Below are positions 1 through 6,726 of a stretch of DNA of 8,499 bases, piece after piece; positions within the stretch are counted from its first letter, which is position 1, and each line of letters starts with the position of its first letter. The translations under genes and the position numbers were made by a program. This stretch comes from an uncultured Methanosarcinales archaeon (GTDB taxonomy: Archaea > Halobacteriota > Methanosarcinia > Methanotrichales > Methanotrichaceae): NCBI GenBank assembly GCA_937864385.1, contig CALMJN010000289.1:1-8499 (forward strand). The letters are read 5' to 3'. Under the pieces are notes generated by a model. It saw nothing but the letters and a program-made list of their open reading frames with translations, did not search any database and had not been told where the DNA came from.

Positions 1-164
1 AGCGCACCGATGTAGGGCCACGCGCCGCCGTTGTGATACTGGTGCGGCAGGTAGAGATTGCGCACGCGGTAATAGTCGCGCCAGTCTTTGTCGCCGGGCT
101 TGATGGGTTCGACCTTTGCTTCCTTTACCTCAGCCTTTTCCTTCTTCTCCTCGTGGTGGGTCAT
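1..164 (-). CDS. Partial protein with glycogen-debranching-type (amylo-alpha-1,6-glucosidase-like) motif; runs off the window
   Basis: Fifty-four codons are visible and the 3' end lies outside the window. The ATG at 164-162 follows an in-frame TGA (171-173) almost directly, so the ORF cannot extend upstream; a GGAG lies about 11 bases before it. Residues 1-19 (MTHHEEKKEKAEVKEAKVE) are highly charged and low in complexity. Residues 24-53 read DKDWRDYYRVRN followed by LPHQYHNGGAWPYIGA. The YHNGG-WP core is known from the (alpha/alpha)6 catalytic domain of amylo-alpha-1,6-glucosidase and related glycosidases, where it normally sits several hundred residues into the protein. This copy would therefore lack most of the catalytic barrel, suggesting a truncated remnant, a C-terminal fragment under a new start, or a small standalone protein. 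All three Arg codons are CGC, whereas neighbouring genes use CGG and AGG freely. The family call rests on one motif. Confidence 0.5.
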   Translation of the reverse strand, partial: MTHHEEKKEKAEVKEAKVEPIKPGDKDWRDYYRVRNLYLPHQYHNGGAWPYIGA

Positions 165-180
165 TTTTTTTCACGCTCCA

Positions 181-199
181 AATAATGATAAACATTATC
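181..199 (-). promoter_or_regulatory. Fur-box-like palindrome before the start at 164
   Basis: On the minus strand the site reads GATAATGTTTATCATTATT. It matches the classical bacterial Fur consensus GATAATGATAATCATTATC at 16 of 19 positions. Within it and the next base, TGATAA-ACA-TTATCA (186-200) is a perfect 6-3-6 inverted repeat. It lies 17 bases upstream of the ATG at 164 and just downstream of the TSS predicted from the TATA-like box at 231-238, a suitable position for a repressor. The region is AT-rich, which raises the chance of coincidence. The cognate regulator could be Fur-, DtxR- or MntR-like; none is encoded here. Confidence 0.4.
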
Positions 200-230
200 A
201 GTTATTAATCTTTCTCCTTATCAAGCAATG

Positions 231-238
231 TTTTATAT
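231..238 (-). promoter_or_regulatory. Candidate TATA box for the gene starting at 164
   Basis: The minus strand reads AATATAAAA around these positions, in an AT-rich stretch. Archaeal spacing would put transcription start near 208, giving a leader of about 44 bases that contains the Fur-like palindrome and a GGAG ribosome-binding site. Other TA-rich hexamers nearby could serve equally well, so the assignment is tentative. Confidence 0.3.
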
Positions 239-254
239 TATTTATGTAATCACT

Positions 255-292
255 AAAAAAAATAAGGATTGATGCAGAGGATGATCTGCACC
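255..292 (-). terminator. Hairpin plus T8 terminator of the heme operon
   Basis: In the minus-strand transcript, GGTGCAGA (292-285) pairs with TCTGCATC (278-271) across a six-base loop, giving an 8-bp stem with one G-U pair. Eight bases further on is an unbroken run of eight T (262-255). It lies 80 bases past the radical SAM stop codon and before the promoter region of the next gene. T-tracts are the main archaeal termination signal; the hairpin adds a bacterial-style element. Confidence 0.65.
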
Positions 293-371
293 TCCTCTCT
301 TTCCCATAGTCTTTACTCTCTGCCATCGATCCGGATGAGACGCCCTATGGGTATGGATGGAAAAAGGTTGC

Positions 372-1532
372 TTAAGGTGCTTGAGTCTGCAATATGCAGG
401 TCGGATCCTCCGCCTTTAAATCTCCGCGATAGTAGAAGGCCTTCTGGCGGCATCCTCCGCACAGGTCCAGATACTCGCAGCTGCCGCAGGCACCGGTGAG
501 GCTGGATCTGATCTCTCGAATAGCCAGCAGCTCGGGGGACGGATTGTCGATCCAGATGTCCCGGAAGGAGCGCTCCCGGACATTTCCCACCACCACCTGG
601 GGCATGAAGTGGCAGGGATGGACATCGCCTCTGTGGTTGATGTTGGCCACCTTCACCCCCGTGGAGCAGCCGCCTGCATTGGTCAGCAGCTTTCGCACCT
701 CCTCCCTTCTGGGATCATCCTTCAAGATCTCCATGAGGAAGGCACCGTCCATGGGCGAGTCCGTGGTCAGTATCTCTATGTTCTGGCCCTTCAGCTCCTC
801 CGCCGCCTCCGCCAGCAGGCGTATGACGCTGCGCCTTTGCTCGGCGGTGACATCGCGATCGGCTATGCCCGCCCCCCGGCCGGTGGGAACCAGGTGGTAG
901 AGGCAGAAGCGGGGAATGGACTCCTCCAGAGCCAGGCTGAGCAGAGCGGGGACGTCCTGCCAGTTGTCTTTTGTCAGGGTGATGCGAAGGCCCGTCTTCA
1001 GGCCGGCATCCCGGGCATTTCGCAGACCCTGCAGGGCCCGGGCATGAGCGCCGGGGACACCCCGGAAGGCGTCGTGCCTTTCCGGATCAGCGGAGTCCAG
1101 GCTCACCCCCACATAACCGATCTTGGCCTCCGCCAGCAGCCGGGCCACCTGGGGGGTGATCAGGGTTCCATTGGTAGAGATGACCGCCCGCAGGCCAACC
1201 TCCCGGGCATGAAAGGCCAGAGCATAGAAGTTGCGGCTTAGAAGAGGCTCGCCGCCGGTGAATATCACTATGGGCACCTTCAGCTCCGCGAGTTCGTCCA
1301 CCAGAGATATGCCCTCTTCCAGGGTCAGCTCCTCTCTCCCCTTCTTCTGAGCATCCATGTAGCAGTGCTGGCAGGAGAGATTGCATTGCTCTGTCAGATT
1401 CCACATCACCACCGGCCTCTTCTGAGCTGAGAAGCGCAGCAGATCCGGGGGCAGATTCTGGCAGTGCTGGGAGGCTCGAAGTGCCTCCCATACTGTGGCC
1501 TGGTCTGCCAGGGCTTTGGAGAATATTATCAT
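372..1532 (-). CDS. ahbD: Radical SAM/SPASM protein of the alternative heme pathway (AhbD-like, possibly AhbC)
   Basis: A 386-residue protein. The radical SAM cluster motif is C50-x3-C54-x2-C57 (EQCNLSCQHCY), followed by the SAM-binding GGEP at 93-96 and STNGT near 119-123. The C-terminal part has SPASM-type cysteines C289, C307, C349, C352, C358, C361 and C379, enough for auxiliary Fe-S clusters. In archaea and sulfate reducers AhbC removes acetate side chains from didecarboxysiroheme, and AhbD converts two propionates of Fe-coproporphyrin III to vinyls, giving heme b. GDVHPCHF plus GNVRER and the CGGCR motif look closer to AhbD, since NirJ/AhbC proteins as I recall them carry an HPDQF-type sequence. 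The N-terminal stretch with PVVMWNLT recalls AhbC, so the subtype is uncertain. It is last in the hemL operon; its ATG overlaps the previous stop (ATGA), with GAGGT 7 bases upstream. Family is secure, subtype about 0.55. Confidence 0.78.
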   Translation of the reverse strand: MIIFSKALADQATVWEALRASQHCQNLPPDLLRFSAQKRPVVMWNLTEQCNLSCQHCYMDAQKKGREELTLEEGISLVDELAELKVPIVIFTGGEPLLSRNFYALAFHAREVGLRAVISTNGTLITPQVARLLAEAKIGYVGVSLDSADPERHDAFRGVPGAHARALQGLRNARDAGLKTGLRITLTKDNWQDVPALLSLALEESIPRFCLYHLVPTGRGAGIADRDVTAEQRRSVIRLLAEAAEELKGQNIEILTTDSPMDGAFLMEILKDDPRREEVRKLLTNAGGCSTGVKVANINHRGDVHPCHFMPQVVVGNVRERSFRDIWIDNPSPELLAIREIRSSLTGACGSCEYLDLCGGCRQKAFYYRGDLKAEDPTCILQTQAP

Positions 1533-2992
1533 CTCTCCAACCTCTCTTTTAAAAGGGCGAGCATGGCCTGGAAGGTGAACCTCTCCGGCATAACATCGAC
1601 ATTGATCCCCAGCCGCTCCAGCTCCTGGGCGGTGGGCAGGCCAATAGCAGCTACAGTTCCCGCCGCCAGAGCCTGGTATAGCTCCTCTCTCTGGCTCAGA
1701 GCCTCCGCCCGCTCTACCAGAAAGCGGGCTGTAGAGGAGCTGGTGAAGGCGAATATATCCACGCTTCTGATCATCATGATCATCTCATCCAGGCGGGGAT
1801 CGTCTGAGGGAATGGTGTCGTAGAGGGGTATGTCGTCCACAAAAAGCCCCGCCTCCTTAAGTCCCTGAGATAGATACTGGCTTCCCTGGGCGCTGCGCAA
1901 AAATAAGATGCTGCCGCATCTTCCCCGCAGCATCCTCTCCAGGCCCGCCGAGCTGTACTCCTCCGGAACCAGGGCATCCAGACCCTTATCCGCCAGAGCC
2001 TGCCTGGTCTTGGGTCCGATGGCTACAATGCTCTTCCCCGCCAGCTCCGCCAGGAGGCCGGGGACCTTCAGGGCTATCTTCACCCCATTGGCGCTGGTGA
2101 AGGCCACACACTCTACATTGGCGATGCGCTGTAAAATGTCAGACGGTAGGGTTTTCTCCTCCAGGGCTATGGCCGGAGCAGCTATAGGAGAAAAGCCATA
2201 CTCCTCAGCCAGGGCAGCCGACTCGGCCTGCTGGTGGGCAGGCCGGAGGATGGCGATTCGCTTCTTGCCGAGCTTGTCCGATAGACGCACCACATCCCCC
2301 ACCACCAGTATGGCCGGAGACTCAATCTGGCTCACTTCCGCCTTCTCCGCTATGGTTCCCAGGGTGGCGGTGATCAGCCTCTGCCCCTTCCAGCCGCCCT
2401 TCTCCACCATGGCCGCCGGGGTTTCAGGCGGTTTTCCTGCTGCTATAAGGGCGGCAGCATTCTGCTTTAGACGGGAGACGCCCATGAGCACCACCAGGGT
2501 TCCCCCCAGGCCGGCGATGGCCTTCCAGTCCAGTGGAGCCTCCTTGCCCGGCTCCTCATGGCCGGTGACTATGGTCAGAGATGAGGCCACCCCTCGATGG
2601 GTCACAGGAATTCCAGCCAGAGCAGGAGCGGCTATGGATGAGGTCACGCCTGGAACCACCTCAAAGAATATGCCCCTATCCTGCAATGCCAGGCCCTCCT
2701 CGCCGCCCCGGCCAAAGAGATAGGGGTCACCCCCCTTCAGCCTCACCACCATGGCCCCCGCCTCCGCTTTCTCGATGAGGAGCTGGTTGATCTCCTCCTG
2801 GGAGAGCTTATGCCGGCCGGCATTCTTGCCCACATCGATTCTCTCAGCCCTGATTCCCTCCATCATCCTGGGATCGAGCAGCCGGTCGAACAAGACCACA
2901 TCCGCCTGCTCCAGGAGCCTCCTGGCTTTGAGGGTCATGAGCTCGGGATCGCCGGGCCCCGCTCCCACCAGATAAACCTTACCGCGCGCCAA
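1529..2992 (-). CDS. cobA-hemD: Fused uroporphyrinogen-III C-methyltransferase / uroporphyrinogen-III synthase (CobA-HemD)
   Basis: A 487-residue two-domain protein. Residues 4-240 are an SAM-dependent uroporphyrinogen-III methyltransferase: VYLVGAGPGDPEL (6-18), LKGGDPYLFGRGGEE (85-99), then VPGVTSSIAAPALAGIPVTH. Residues 244-487 are a HemD domain with weak, typical landmarks: KRIAILRP at the start, AFTSANGV near 297, the second-lobe pattern SILFLRS, a FTSSS segment, and AAIG near the end. HemD closes hydroxymethylbilane with ring-D inversion to uroporphyrinogen III; CobA methylates C2 and C7 to give precorrin-2, the branch point to siroheme, cobalamin, F430 and Ahb-type heme. The domains thus do consecutive steps. 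The start is a TTG at 2992 inside the hemC 3' end (14-base overlap); the next in-frame GTG would remove the conserved KVYLVGAG, so TTG is preferred. It is translationally coupled to both neighbours. Confidence 0.93.
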   Translation of the reverse strand: MARGKVYLVGAGPGDPELMTLKARRLLEQADVVLFDRLLDPRMMEGIRAERIDVGKNAGRHKLSQEEINQLLIEKAEAGAMVVRLKGGDPYLFGRGGEEGLALQDRGIFFEVVPGVTSSIAAPALAGIPVTHRGVASSLTIVTGHEEPGKEAPLDWKAIAGLGGTLVVLMGVSRLKQNAAALIAAGKPPETPAAMVEKGGWKGQRLITATLGTIAEKAEVSQIESPAILVVGDVVRLSDKLGKKRIAILRPAHQQAESAALAEEYGFSPIAAPAIALEEKTLPSDILQRIANVECVAFTSANGVKIALKVPGLLAELAGKSIVAIGPKTRQALADKGLDALVPEEYSSAGLERMLRGRCGSILFLRSAQGSQYLSQGLKEAGLFVDDIPLYDTIPSDDPRLDEMIMMIRSVDIFAFTSSSTARFLVERAEALSQREELYQALAAGTVAAIGLPTAQELERLGINVDVMPERFTFQAMLALLKERLER

Positions 2993-3896
2993 ACTTCTTC
3001 ACCGCCTCATCCACCAGTTCTCTTCCCCCCATCTTCATCAGCCTTTGCCCCATATCCTCCGCCCGGTCCAGTGGCTGGTCGTCCAGAGATATCTCCTCAT
3101 CCAGCCGGACGAACCTGCCTCCATCCAGGGATAAAACCTCGGCCAGGACCCGGGCACTGCGGCCCGATACGCAGGCATGTACGGCCATGGGCACCACGCA
3201 GCCGCCCCCTACCGTCTCCAGTATTCGCCGCTCGATCATGGTCTCCGTCCTGGTGGGGGCATGGTCCAGGGCCCGGGAATGCTGCTCGGCTGCCGTCCCC
3301 TTCCCGGCCACCACGATTATGGTTCCCTGATTGGCGGAGGGAACAAACCGCTCCGCATCCAGCCGGGCATAGTCCATCTCGAGGCCCATCCTCTCGAGGC
3401 CTGCCTCAGCCAGAACAATGGCATCGAAGTCGCCCCGATCCAGCTTGGCCAGCCGGGTCTGCAGGTTTCCCCGCAGGCTCAATATCTGCAGATCGGGCCT
3501 GGCCCGGCGAAGCTGCGCCCCCCGGCGCATGCTGGAGGTTCCCACAGCCGCCCCCTCTCGCAGCCCCTCGATTCCCTCCCTCCCCCCGCCTCTATTGAGG
3601 AGAATATCGTAGGGAGAGTCGCGCTCTAGCACCGCGGATATGACCAGCTCATCCGGCCTTTTGGTGGGAAGGTCCTTCATGCTGTGCACGGCCAGATCTA
3701 TCTCCCCGGCCAGCATACGCTCGTCTATCTCCGCCACAAAGACCCCGAAACCGGTGAGCTGGTGCAGGGGCTTGTCTAAAAAGACATCCCCGCTGGTCTT
3801 GACCTTGATCAGATCTGTCTTTACTCCCAGCTCTTCGAGCCTCTCCTGGACAATCTCCGTCTGGCGCAGCGCCAGGGGGCTTCCCCGGCTGCCCAC
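2979..3896 (-). CDS. hemC: Hydroxymethylbilane synthase (porphobilinogen deaminase)
   Basis: A 305-residue cytoplasmic enzyme that joins four porphobilinogens into linear 1-hydroxymethylbilane. Landmarks are the N-terminal GSRGSPLALRQTE, IKVKTSGD, the catalytic-Asp loop VHSMKDLPT (Asp75 here, corresponding to E. coli Asp84), the arginine-rich GTSSMRRGAQL, the LRGNLQTRL stretch, and GGGCVVPMAVHA, in which Cys233 is the expected attachment site of the dipyrromethane cofactor. PSANQGTI replaces the bacterial PAVGQG-type sequence and resembles archaeal forms. Length is usual for the family. The start is a GTG at 3896; no ATG is available in frame, and only two bases separate it from the hemL stop, so translation is probably coupled. 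An ATT directly before the GTG would restore the usual two residues before GSRGS, but ATT starts are rare. Confidence 0.96.
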   Translation of the reverse strand: MGSRGSPLALRQTEIVQERLEELGVKTDLIKVKTSGDVFLDKPLHQLTGFGVFVAEIDERMLAGEIDLAVHSMKDLPTKRPDELVISAVLERDSPYDILLNRGGGREGIEGLREGAAVGTSSMRRGAQLRRARPDLQILSLRGNLQTRLAKLDRGDFDAIVLAEAGLERMGLEMDYARLDAERFVPSANQGTIIVVAGKGTAAEQHSRALDHAPTRTETMIERRILETVGGGCVVPMAVHACVSGRSARVLAEVLSLDGGRFVRLDEEISLDDQPLDRAEDMGQRLMKMGGRELVDEAVKKFGAR

Positions 3897-3898
3897 AA

Positions 3899-5167
3899 TC
3901 AGCTTTTCAGGCAGGACGCAAACGCCTCCAGGGTGGTTTGGATCACATCCGAGCCATGGGCAGCGGATATGAAGTCGGTCTCAAACTGGCTGGGGGTCAG
4001 GAATACCCCCGATCTCATCATGCGCCAGAAGAAGTCCAGATAGCCGGCTTTGTCGCATCTCAGAGCCTGAACATAATTGTGGGGCTCCATACCGAAGAAC
4101 ACCTTGAACATGGAGGCGATTCCCACCACGCTGTAGGGCAGGTCCAGGTCCTTCAGGATATCCTGGAGAGCTCGGCGCATCTCTTTTCCGCTGGCCTCTA
4201 GCTTCTCCAGTACCCTCTCCTTCTCCATTATGTCCAGGGTGGCCATGCCGCAGGCCAGGGGAACGGGACTGCCGTTGAATGTTCCTGCCTGGTAGACTCC
4301 TCCCCGAGGGGAGACCTGCTCCAGGATGTCGCGCCTGCCTCCGAAGACGCCGATGGGAAATCCGCCTCCTATGATCTTGCCCAGGGTGGTCAGATCCGGC
4401 TTTATGCCGTATAGCTCCTGGGCTCCTCCCAGGGCCAGCCGGAATCCGGTTATGACCTCGTCGAAGATGAGAAGAACATCCTGCTCTTTGGTGATCCGTC
4501 GTACTCCTTCCAGGTAGCCCTTCTCCGGGAGCACCGGGCCGATGTTGCCCAAAACCGGTTCCATGATCAGGGCGGCGATCTGTTCAGGATAGGCGGCCAG
4601 GACCGCCTCCAGGGCAGCCAAATCATTGTAGGGCACCTGCAATGTGTTTTTGGCCGTGTCCGCCGGCACGCCTCCGGAGTCGGGGGTGCCCAGGGTGGCA
4701 GCGCCGGATCCGGCCTTGATCAAAACGCTGTCGTGGGCGCCGTGGAATCCCCCTTCGATCTTGATGATCTTGTCCCGGCCGGAAAAGCCCCGGGCCACCC
4801 GGATGGCGGCCATGGTGGCCTCGGTGCCGGAGCTGACAAAGCGGAGCATCTCCATGCTGGGATAGAGCCGGGAGATCCTCGCTGCTGCCTCCACCTCCAG
4901 CAGGGATGGGGTTCCATAAAGCCAGCCTTTCTCCATCTGCTCTCTCGCCGCCTGGATTATAGCCGGATGGCGGTGGCCCAGGATCATGGGGCCGTAGGCC
5001 AGGCAGTAGTCGATGAACTGATTGCCGTCGGCATCCCAGAGGTAAGGGCCGGCCGCCCTGGAGGTGTAAAAAGGAAAGGGGGAGATGGCCCGCACCGGAC
5101 TGGAGACGCCACCCGGGATCAACTCTTTGGCCCGGTCAAAGAGCTGCTGGGATGAGTCGAGATGCAT
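3899..5167 (-). CDS. hemL: Glutamate-1-semialdehyde 2,1-aminomutase
   Basis: A 422-residue PLP enzyme, first in the operon, converting glutamate-1-semialdehyde to 5-aminolevulinate in the C5 pathway used by archaea. The family signature [10 protein letters not shown] occurs near residue 18. [15 protein letters not shown] (113-127) is the cofactor phosphate and substrate region, FHGAHD (141-146) follows, Asp236 in [10 protein letters not shown] contacts the pyridine nitrogen, and Lys264 in [10 protein letters not shown] is the Schiff-base lysine. [15 protein letters not shown] follows in the second part of the domain. Length is normal. The ATG at 5167 has GGAAGG about 9 bases upstream; a nearer ATG in the leader is out of frame. 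hemA, which supplies its unstable substrate, is not in the window. A promoter is seen at 5253-5260, with a palindrome in the leader. Confidence 0.97.
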   Translation of the reverse strand: MHLDSSQQLFDRAKELIPGGVSSPVRAISPFPFYTSRAAGPYLWDADGNQFIDYCLAYGPMILGHRHPAIIQAAREQMEKGWLYGTPSLLEVEAAARISRLYPSMEMLRFVSSGTEATMAAIRVARGFSGRDKIIKIEGGFHGAHDSVLIKAGSGAATLGTPDSGGVPADTAKNTLQVPYNDLAALEAVLAAYPEQIAALIMEPVLGNIGPVLPEKGYLEGVRRITKEQDVLLIFDEVITGFRLALGGAQELYGIKPDLTTLGKIIGGGFPIGVFGGRRDILEQVSPRGGVYQAGTFNGSPVPLACGMATLDIMEKERVLEKLEASGKEMRRALQDILKDLDLPYSVVGIASMFKVFFGMEPHNYVQALRCDKAGYLDFFWRMMRSGVFLTPSQFETDFISAAHGSDVIQTTLEAFASCLKS

Positions 5168-5188
5168 AGGTCCATCCTTCCCGGCAGG

Positions 5189-5198
5189 ATGATTATCA
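5189..5198 (-). promoter_or_regulatory. Short Fur-core-like palindrome in the hemL leader
   Basis: The plus strand reads ATGATTATCA; TGAT-T-ATCA (5190-5198) is a perfect palindrome and equals the central ten bases of the classical Fur box, with little match outside. It lies 22-31 bases upstream of the hemL ATG, much as the longer site at 181-199 stands before the start at 164. CCGGC (5181-5185) and GCCGG (5208-5212) flank it and could form a hairpin just ahead of the ribosome-binding site. Confidence 0.25.
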
Positions 5199-5252
5199 AA
5201 CTTGCGAGCCGGGGATGAAATTTGTCTCCGATTACTATTATTATTTTAGAAA

Positions 5253-5260
5253 AGTATAAA
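5253..5260 (-). promoter_or_regulatory. Candidate TATA box of the heme operon
   Basis: The minus strand reads TTTATACT here, within an AT-rich stretch (about 5231-5268) unlike the surrounding GC-rich genes. Transcription would begin near 5230, giving hemL a leader of roughly 60 bases with a Shine-Dalgarno site, unlike the two leaderless-looking promoters to the right. The gap 5168-5367 holds nothing else that I can see apart from the larC terminator. Confidence 0.45.
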
Positions 5261-5345
5261 TAATATCAAGGCACAACAATCTGTATTAGTATTATTGATT
5301 AGTTATGAATAGCAGGCAGTGGAAGAGACGGCCTCAGAAATGGCA

Positions 5346-5367
5346 TAAAAATCAAATTAAAAAAATA
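5346..5367 (-). terminator. T-tract terminator of larC
   Basis: Directly after the larC stop (5370-5368) the minus strand has a run of seven T (5365-5359) and a second run of five T (5351-5347), with no clear hairpin. This is the simple poly-T termination seen in archaea, and it separates larC from the heme operon promoter about 90 bases on. Confidence 0.5.
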
Positions 5368-6591
5368 TCAGAAGGGATGGCACTTGTGAAATGCCAGGCG
5401 ACCGGCCTCTTCCACCTTTTCTCTGACCTCTCTCAGGGCAAGCCCTGTTTTCTCCGCTATTCTCCGGCAGTCCTCATACTCCGGCTTGAGGGATATCATC
5501 TCCCCCTCCAGCCGGCTCGCTTTAAGCCTGGCCTGATGCGCCTGGCCCGCTAGCTCCACCTCCACCACTATCTCTTCGCGCTCTGCCAGGAAGCGGTGGA
5601 TGCTGGGAAAGACCCGCACTCCCAGAGAGCCCGTCTCCCGGATGATTATACCCGCCAGGCGCTCGCTGTCCTCTGCCCTGATGATGGCCCTTATCACCGA
5701 TCCGGGCCGGCCCTTCTTCATGAGAGCAGGGAGGATGCATACATCCAGCGCCCCCTCTCCCATCAGCCGCTCGATCAGATAGCCCAGCACCTCTCCGGTG
5801 ACATCGTCCACATTGCTCTCCAGTTGAACCACACGGTCGCCGTGATGGATGTGGCCGGGGCCGGCCGTTTCCTGGCCGGGCAAATGGGCCTCTGCCACCA
5901 TCGCCCTCAGCACATTGGGCATCTCCAGATCCTTTTTGCCCGCCCCATAGCCAATCCGCTCCACCTGGAGCAGAGGTGGCTCGGACAGAAACTCATCGGC
6001 CAGGGCGGCCAGAAGAGCGGCACCGGTGGGGGTGAGAAGCTCCTCCTCCACCGGGCCGCCCCGCCAGGGAATATGGCGGGCGCGCAAAATCTCCAGGGCA
6101 GCCGGGCCGGGAACGGGCAGAAGGCCGTGTGCCGATTGAATTAATCCCCCCCCCACACAGACGGGCAGGCATAGGACCTGCTCCGCCTCCAGGCTGGCCC
6201 GGGCGGCAGAGGATCCGGCTATGTCTGCCAGGGCATCCAGCGCCCCCACCTCGTGGAAGTGAGCCTGCTCAGGTGAGACGCCATGCACCCTTCCCTCCGC
6301 CTCGGCCAGGATATGCAGAGCACGATGGGCATCCTCCAGGGCCTTTTCCCTCAGGCAGGAGGAGTTGAGGATGGACCTGGCCTCATCCAATGAGTGGAAG
6401 CGCCTGTCTGAAGTCACCGTCGCCCGGCAGGCCATGATGCTCCTCTTCTTCTGCCGGGTGACCTCCAGGCGGCAGCCTACGGACTCGACTGCCTGGCGTA
6501 CGGCTTGCCGGTCGGCGCCCAGGTCGAGAAGGGAGGCCATGATCATGTCTCCGGAGGCTCCGGCGCTGGGATCTAAGAGGAGGACTTTCAT
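5368..6591 (-). CDS. larC: LarC-family nickel-insertion protein (TIGR00299/DUF111), single uninterrupted ORF
   Basis: A 407-residue protein. LarC of Lactiplantibacillus plantarum is the CTP-dependent cyclometallase that inserts Ni into the pincer cofactor of lactate racemase. Family landmarks are the N-terminal LLLDPSAGASGDM, HFHEVGALDALADI (111-124), LLTPTGAALL, GYGAGKKDLEMPNVLR, and in the C-terminal half LESNVDDVTGEVLGYLIERL with ILPALMKKGRPG. A histidine-containing linker (GHIHHGD) separates the halves. In L. plantarum the two halves are joined by programmed frameshifting; here they are one continuous frame. No larA, larB or larE is nearby. The start fits the family N-terminus, lacks a Shine-Dalgarno site and sits about 26 bases from a TATA box, so a leaderless transcript is likely. 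In nickel-dependent methanogens the client could be LarA or another nickel process; that is unproven. Confidence 0.92.
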   Translation of the reverse strand: MKVLLLDPSAGASGDMIMASLLDLGADRQAVRQAVESVGCRLEVTRQKKRSIMACRATVTSDRRFHSLDEARSILNSSCLREKALEDAHRALHILAEAEGRVHGVSPEQAHFHEVGALDALADIAGSSAARASLEAEQVLCLPVCVGGGLIQSAHGLLPVPGPAALEILRARHIPWRGGPVEEELLTPTGAALLAALADEFLSEPPLLQVERIGYGAGKKDLEMPNVLRAMVAEAHLPGQETAGPGHIHHGDRVVQLESNVDDVTGEVLGYLIERLMGEGALDVCILPALMKKGRPGSVIRAIIRAEDSERLAGIIIRETGSLGVRVFPSIHRFLAEREEIVVEVELAGQAHQARLKASRLEGEMISLKPEYEDCRRIAEKTGLALREVREKVEEAGRLAFHKCHPF

Positions 6592-6613
6592 AGGGAAAAG
6601 ATGGCCTTGCGGC

Positions 6614-6621
6614 GATAAATA
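6614..6621 (-). promoter_or_regulatory. TATA box of larC (leaderless transcript predicted)
   Basis: The minus strand reads TATTTATC, centred about 26 bases upstream of the larC ATG at 6591. Archaeal transcription starts about that distance from the box, so the transcript should begin at or next to the ATG. No GGAGG-like site precedes the ATG, which fits. Confidence 0.55.
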
Positions 6622-6664
6622 CGAATTGGTGCAGGGCGGCGGAGGATATATCTCTCCCGTCGAT

Positions 6665-6676
6665 ATTCAATTGAAT
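6665..6676. promoter_or_regulatory. 12-bp perfect palindrome upstream of the larC promoter
   Basis: ATTCAATTGAAT is perfectly self-complementary and lies about 45 bp upstream of the larC TATA box. A second inverted repeat, GAATTT-AGGA-AAATTC, is at 6693-6708. TCGATATTCAATT (6660-6672) recurs as TCGATATCAATT (6707-6718), one base shorter. Such sites could bind a dimeric regulator of larC, or the 6693-6708 repeat could end the transcript of the small genes to the right; the sequence does not decide between these. Confidence 0.3.
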
Positions 6677-6726
6677 CTGGCCCGATGATGCTGAATTTAG
6701 GAAAATTCGATATCAATTTAGCTTAT

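Noticed and set aside
181..230. Short 21-codon frame starting at the ATG inside the Fur-like palindrome (minus strand)
   Set aside because: It overlaps the gene at 164 in another frame, its only SD-like sequence is too far away, and the product has no coherent character.
165..371. tRNA, small RNA, CRISPR or insertion-sequence ends in the AT-rich gap
   Set aside because: No cloverleaf, spaced direct repeats, or paired terminal repeats were found; the gap is explained by the terminator and promoter elements.
269..1241. Plus-strand and second minus-strand open frames of up to 210 codons across the radical SAM gene
   Set aside because: They are antisense or alternate-frame shadows of a gene with clear catalytic motifs; the products are low-complexity and match nothing recognisable.
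1908..3629. Long plus-strand open frames of 262-271 codons opposite cobA-hemD and hemC
   Set aside because: The products are rich in Pro, Arg and Ser as expected from GC-rich antisense reading, and the opposite strand carries well-conserved enzymes.
5305..5553. Plus-strand 82-codon frame beginning in the hemL-larC gap
   Set aside because: Most of it is antisense to larC, it has no ribosome-binding site, and the product shows no domain.
5596..6144. Plus-strand 182-codon frame inside larC
   Set aside because: Antisense to conserved LarC motifs, with no independent promoter or start signal.
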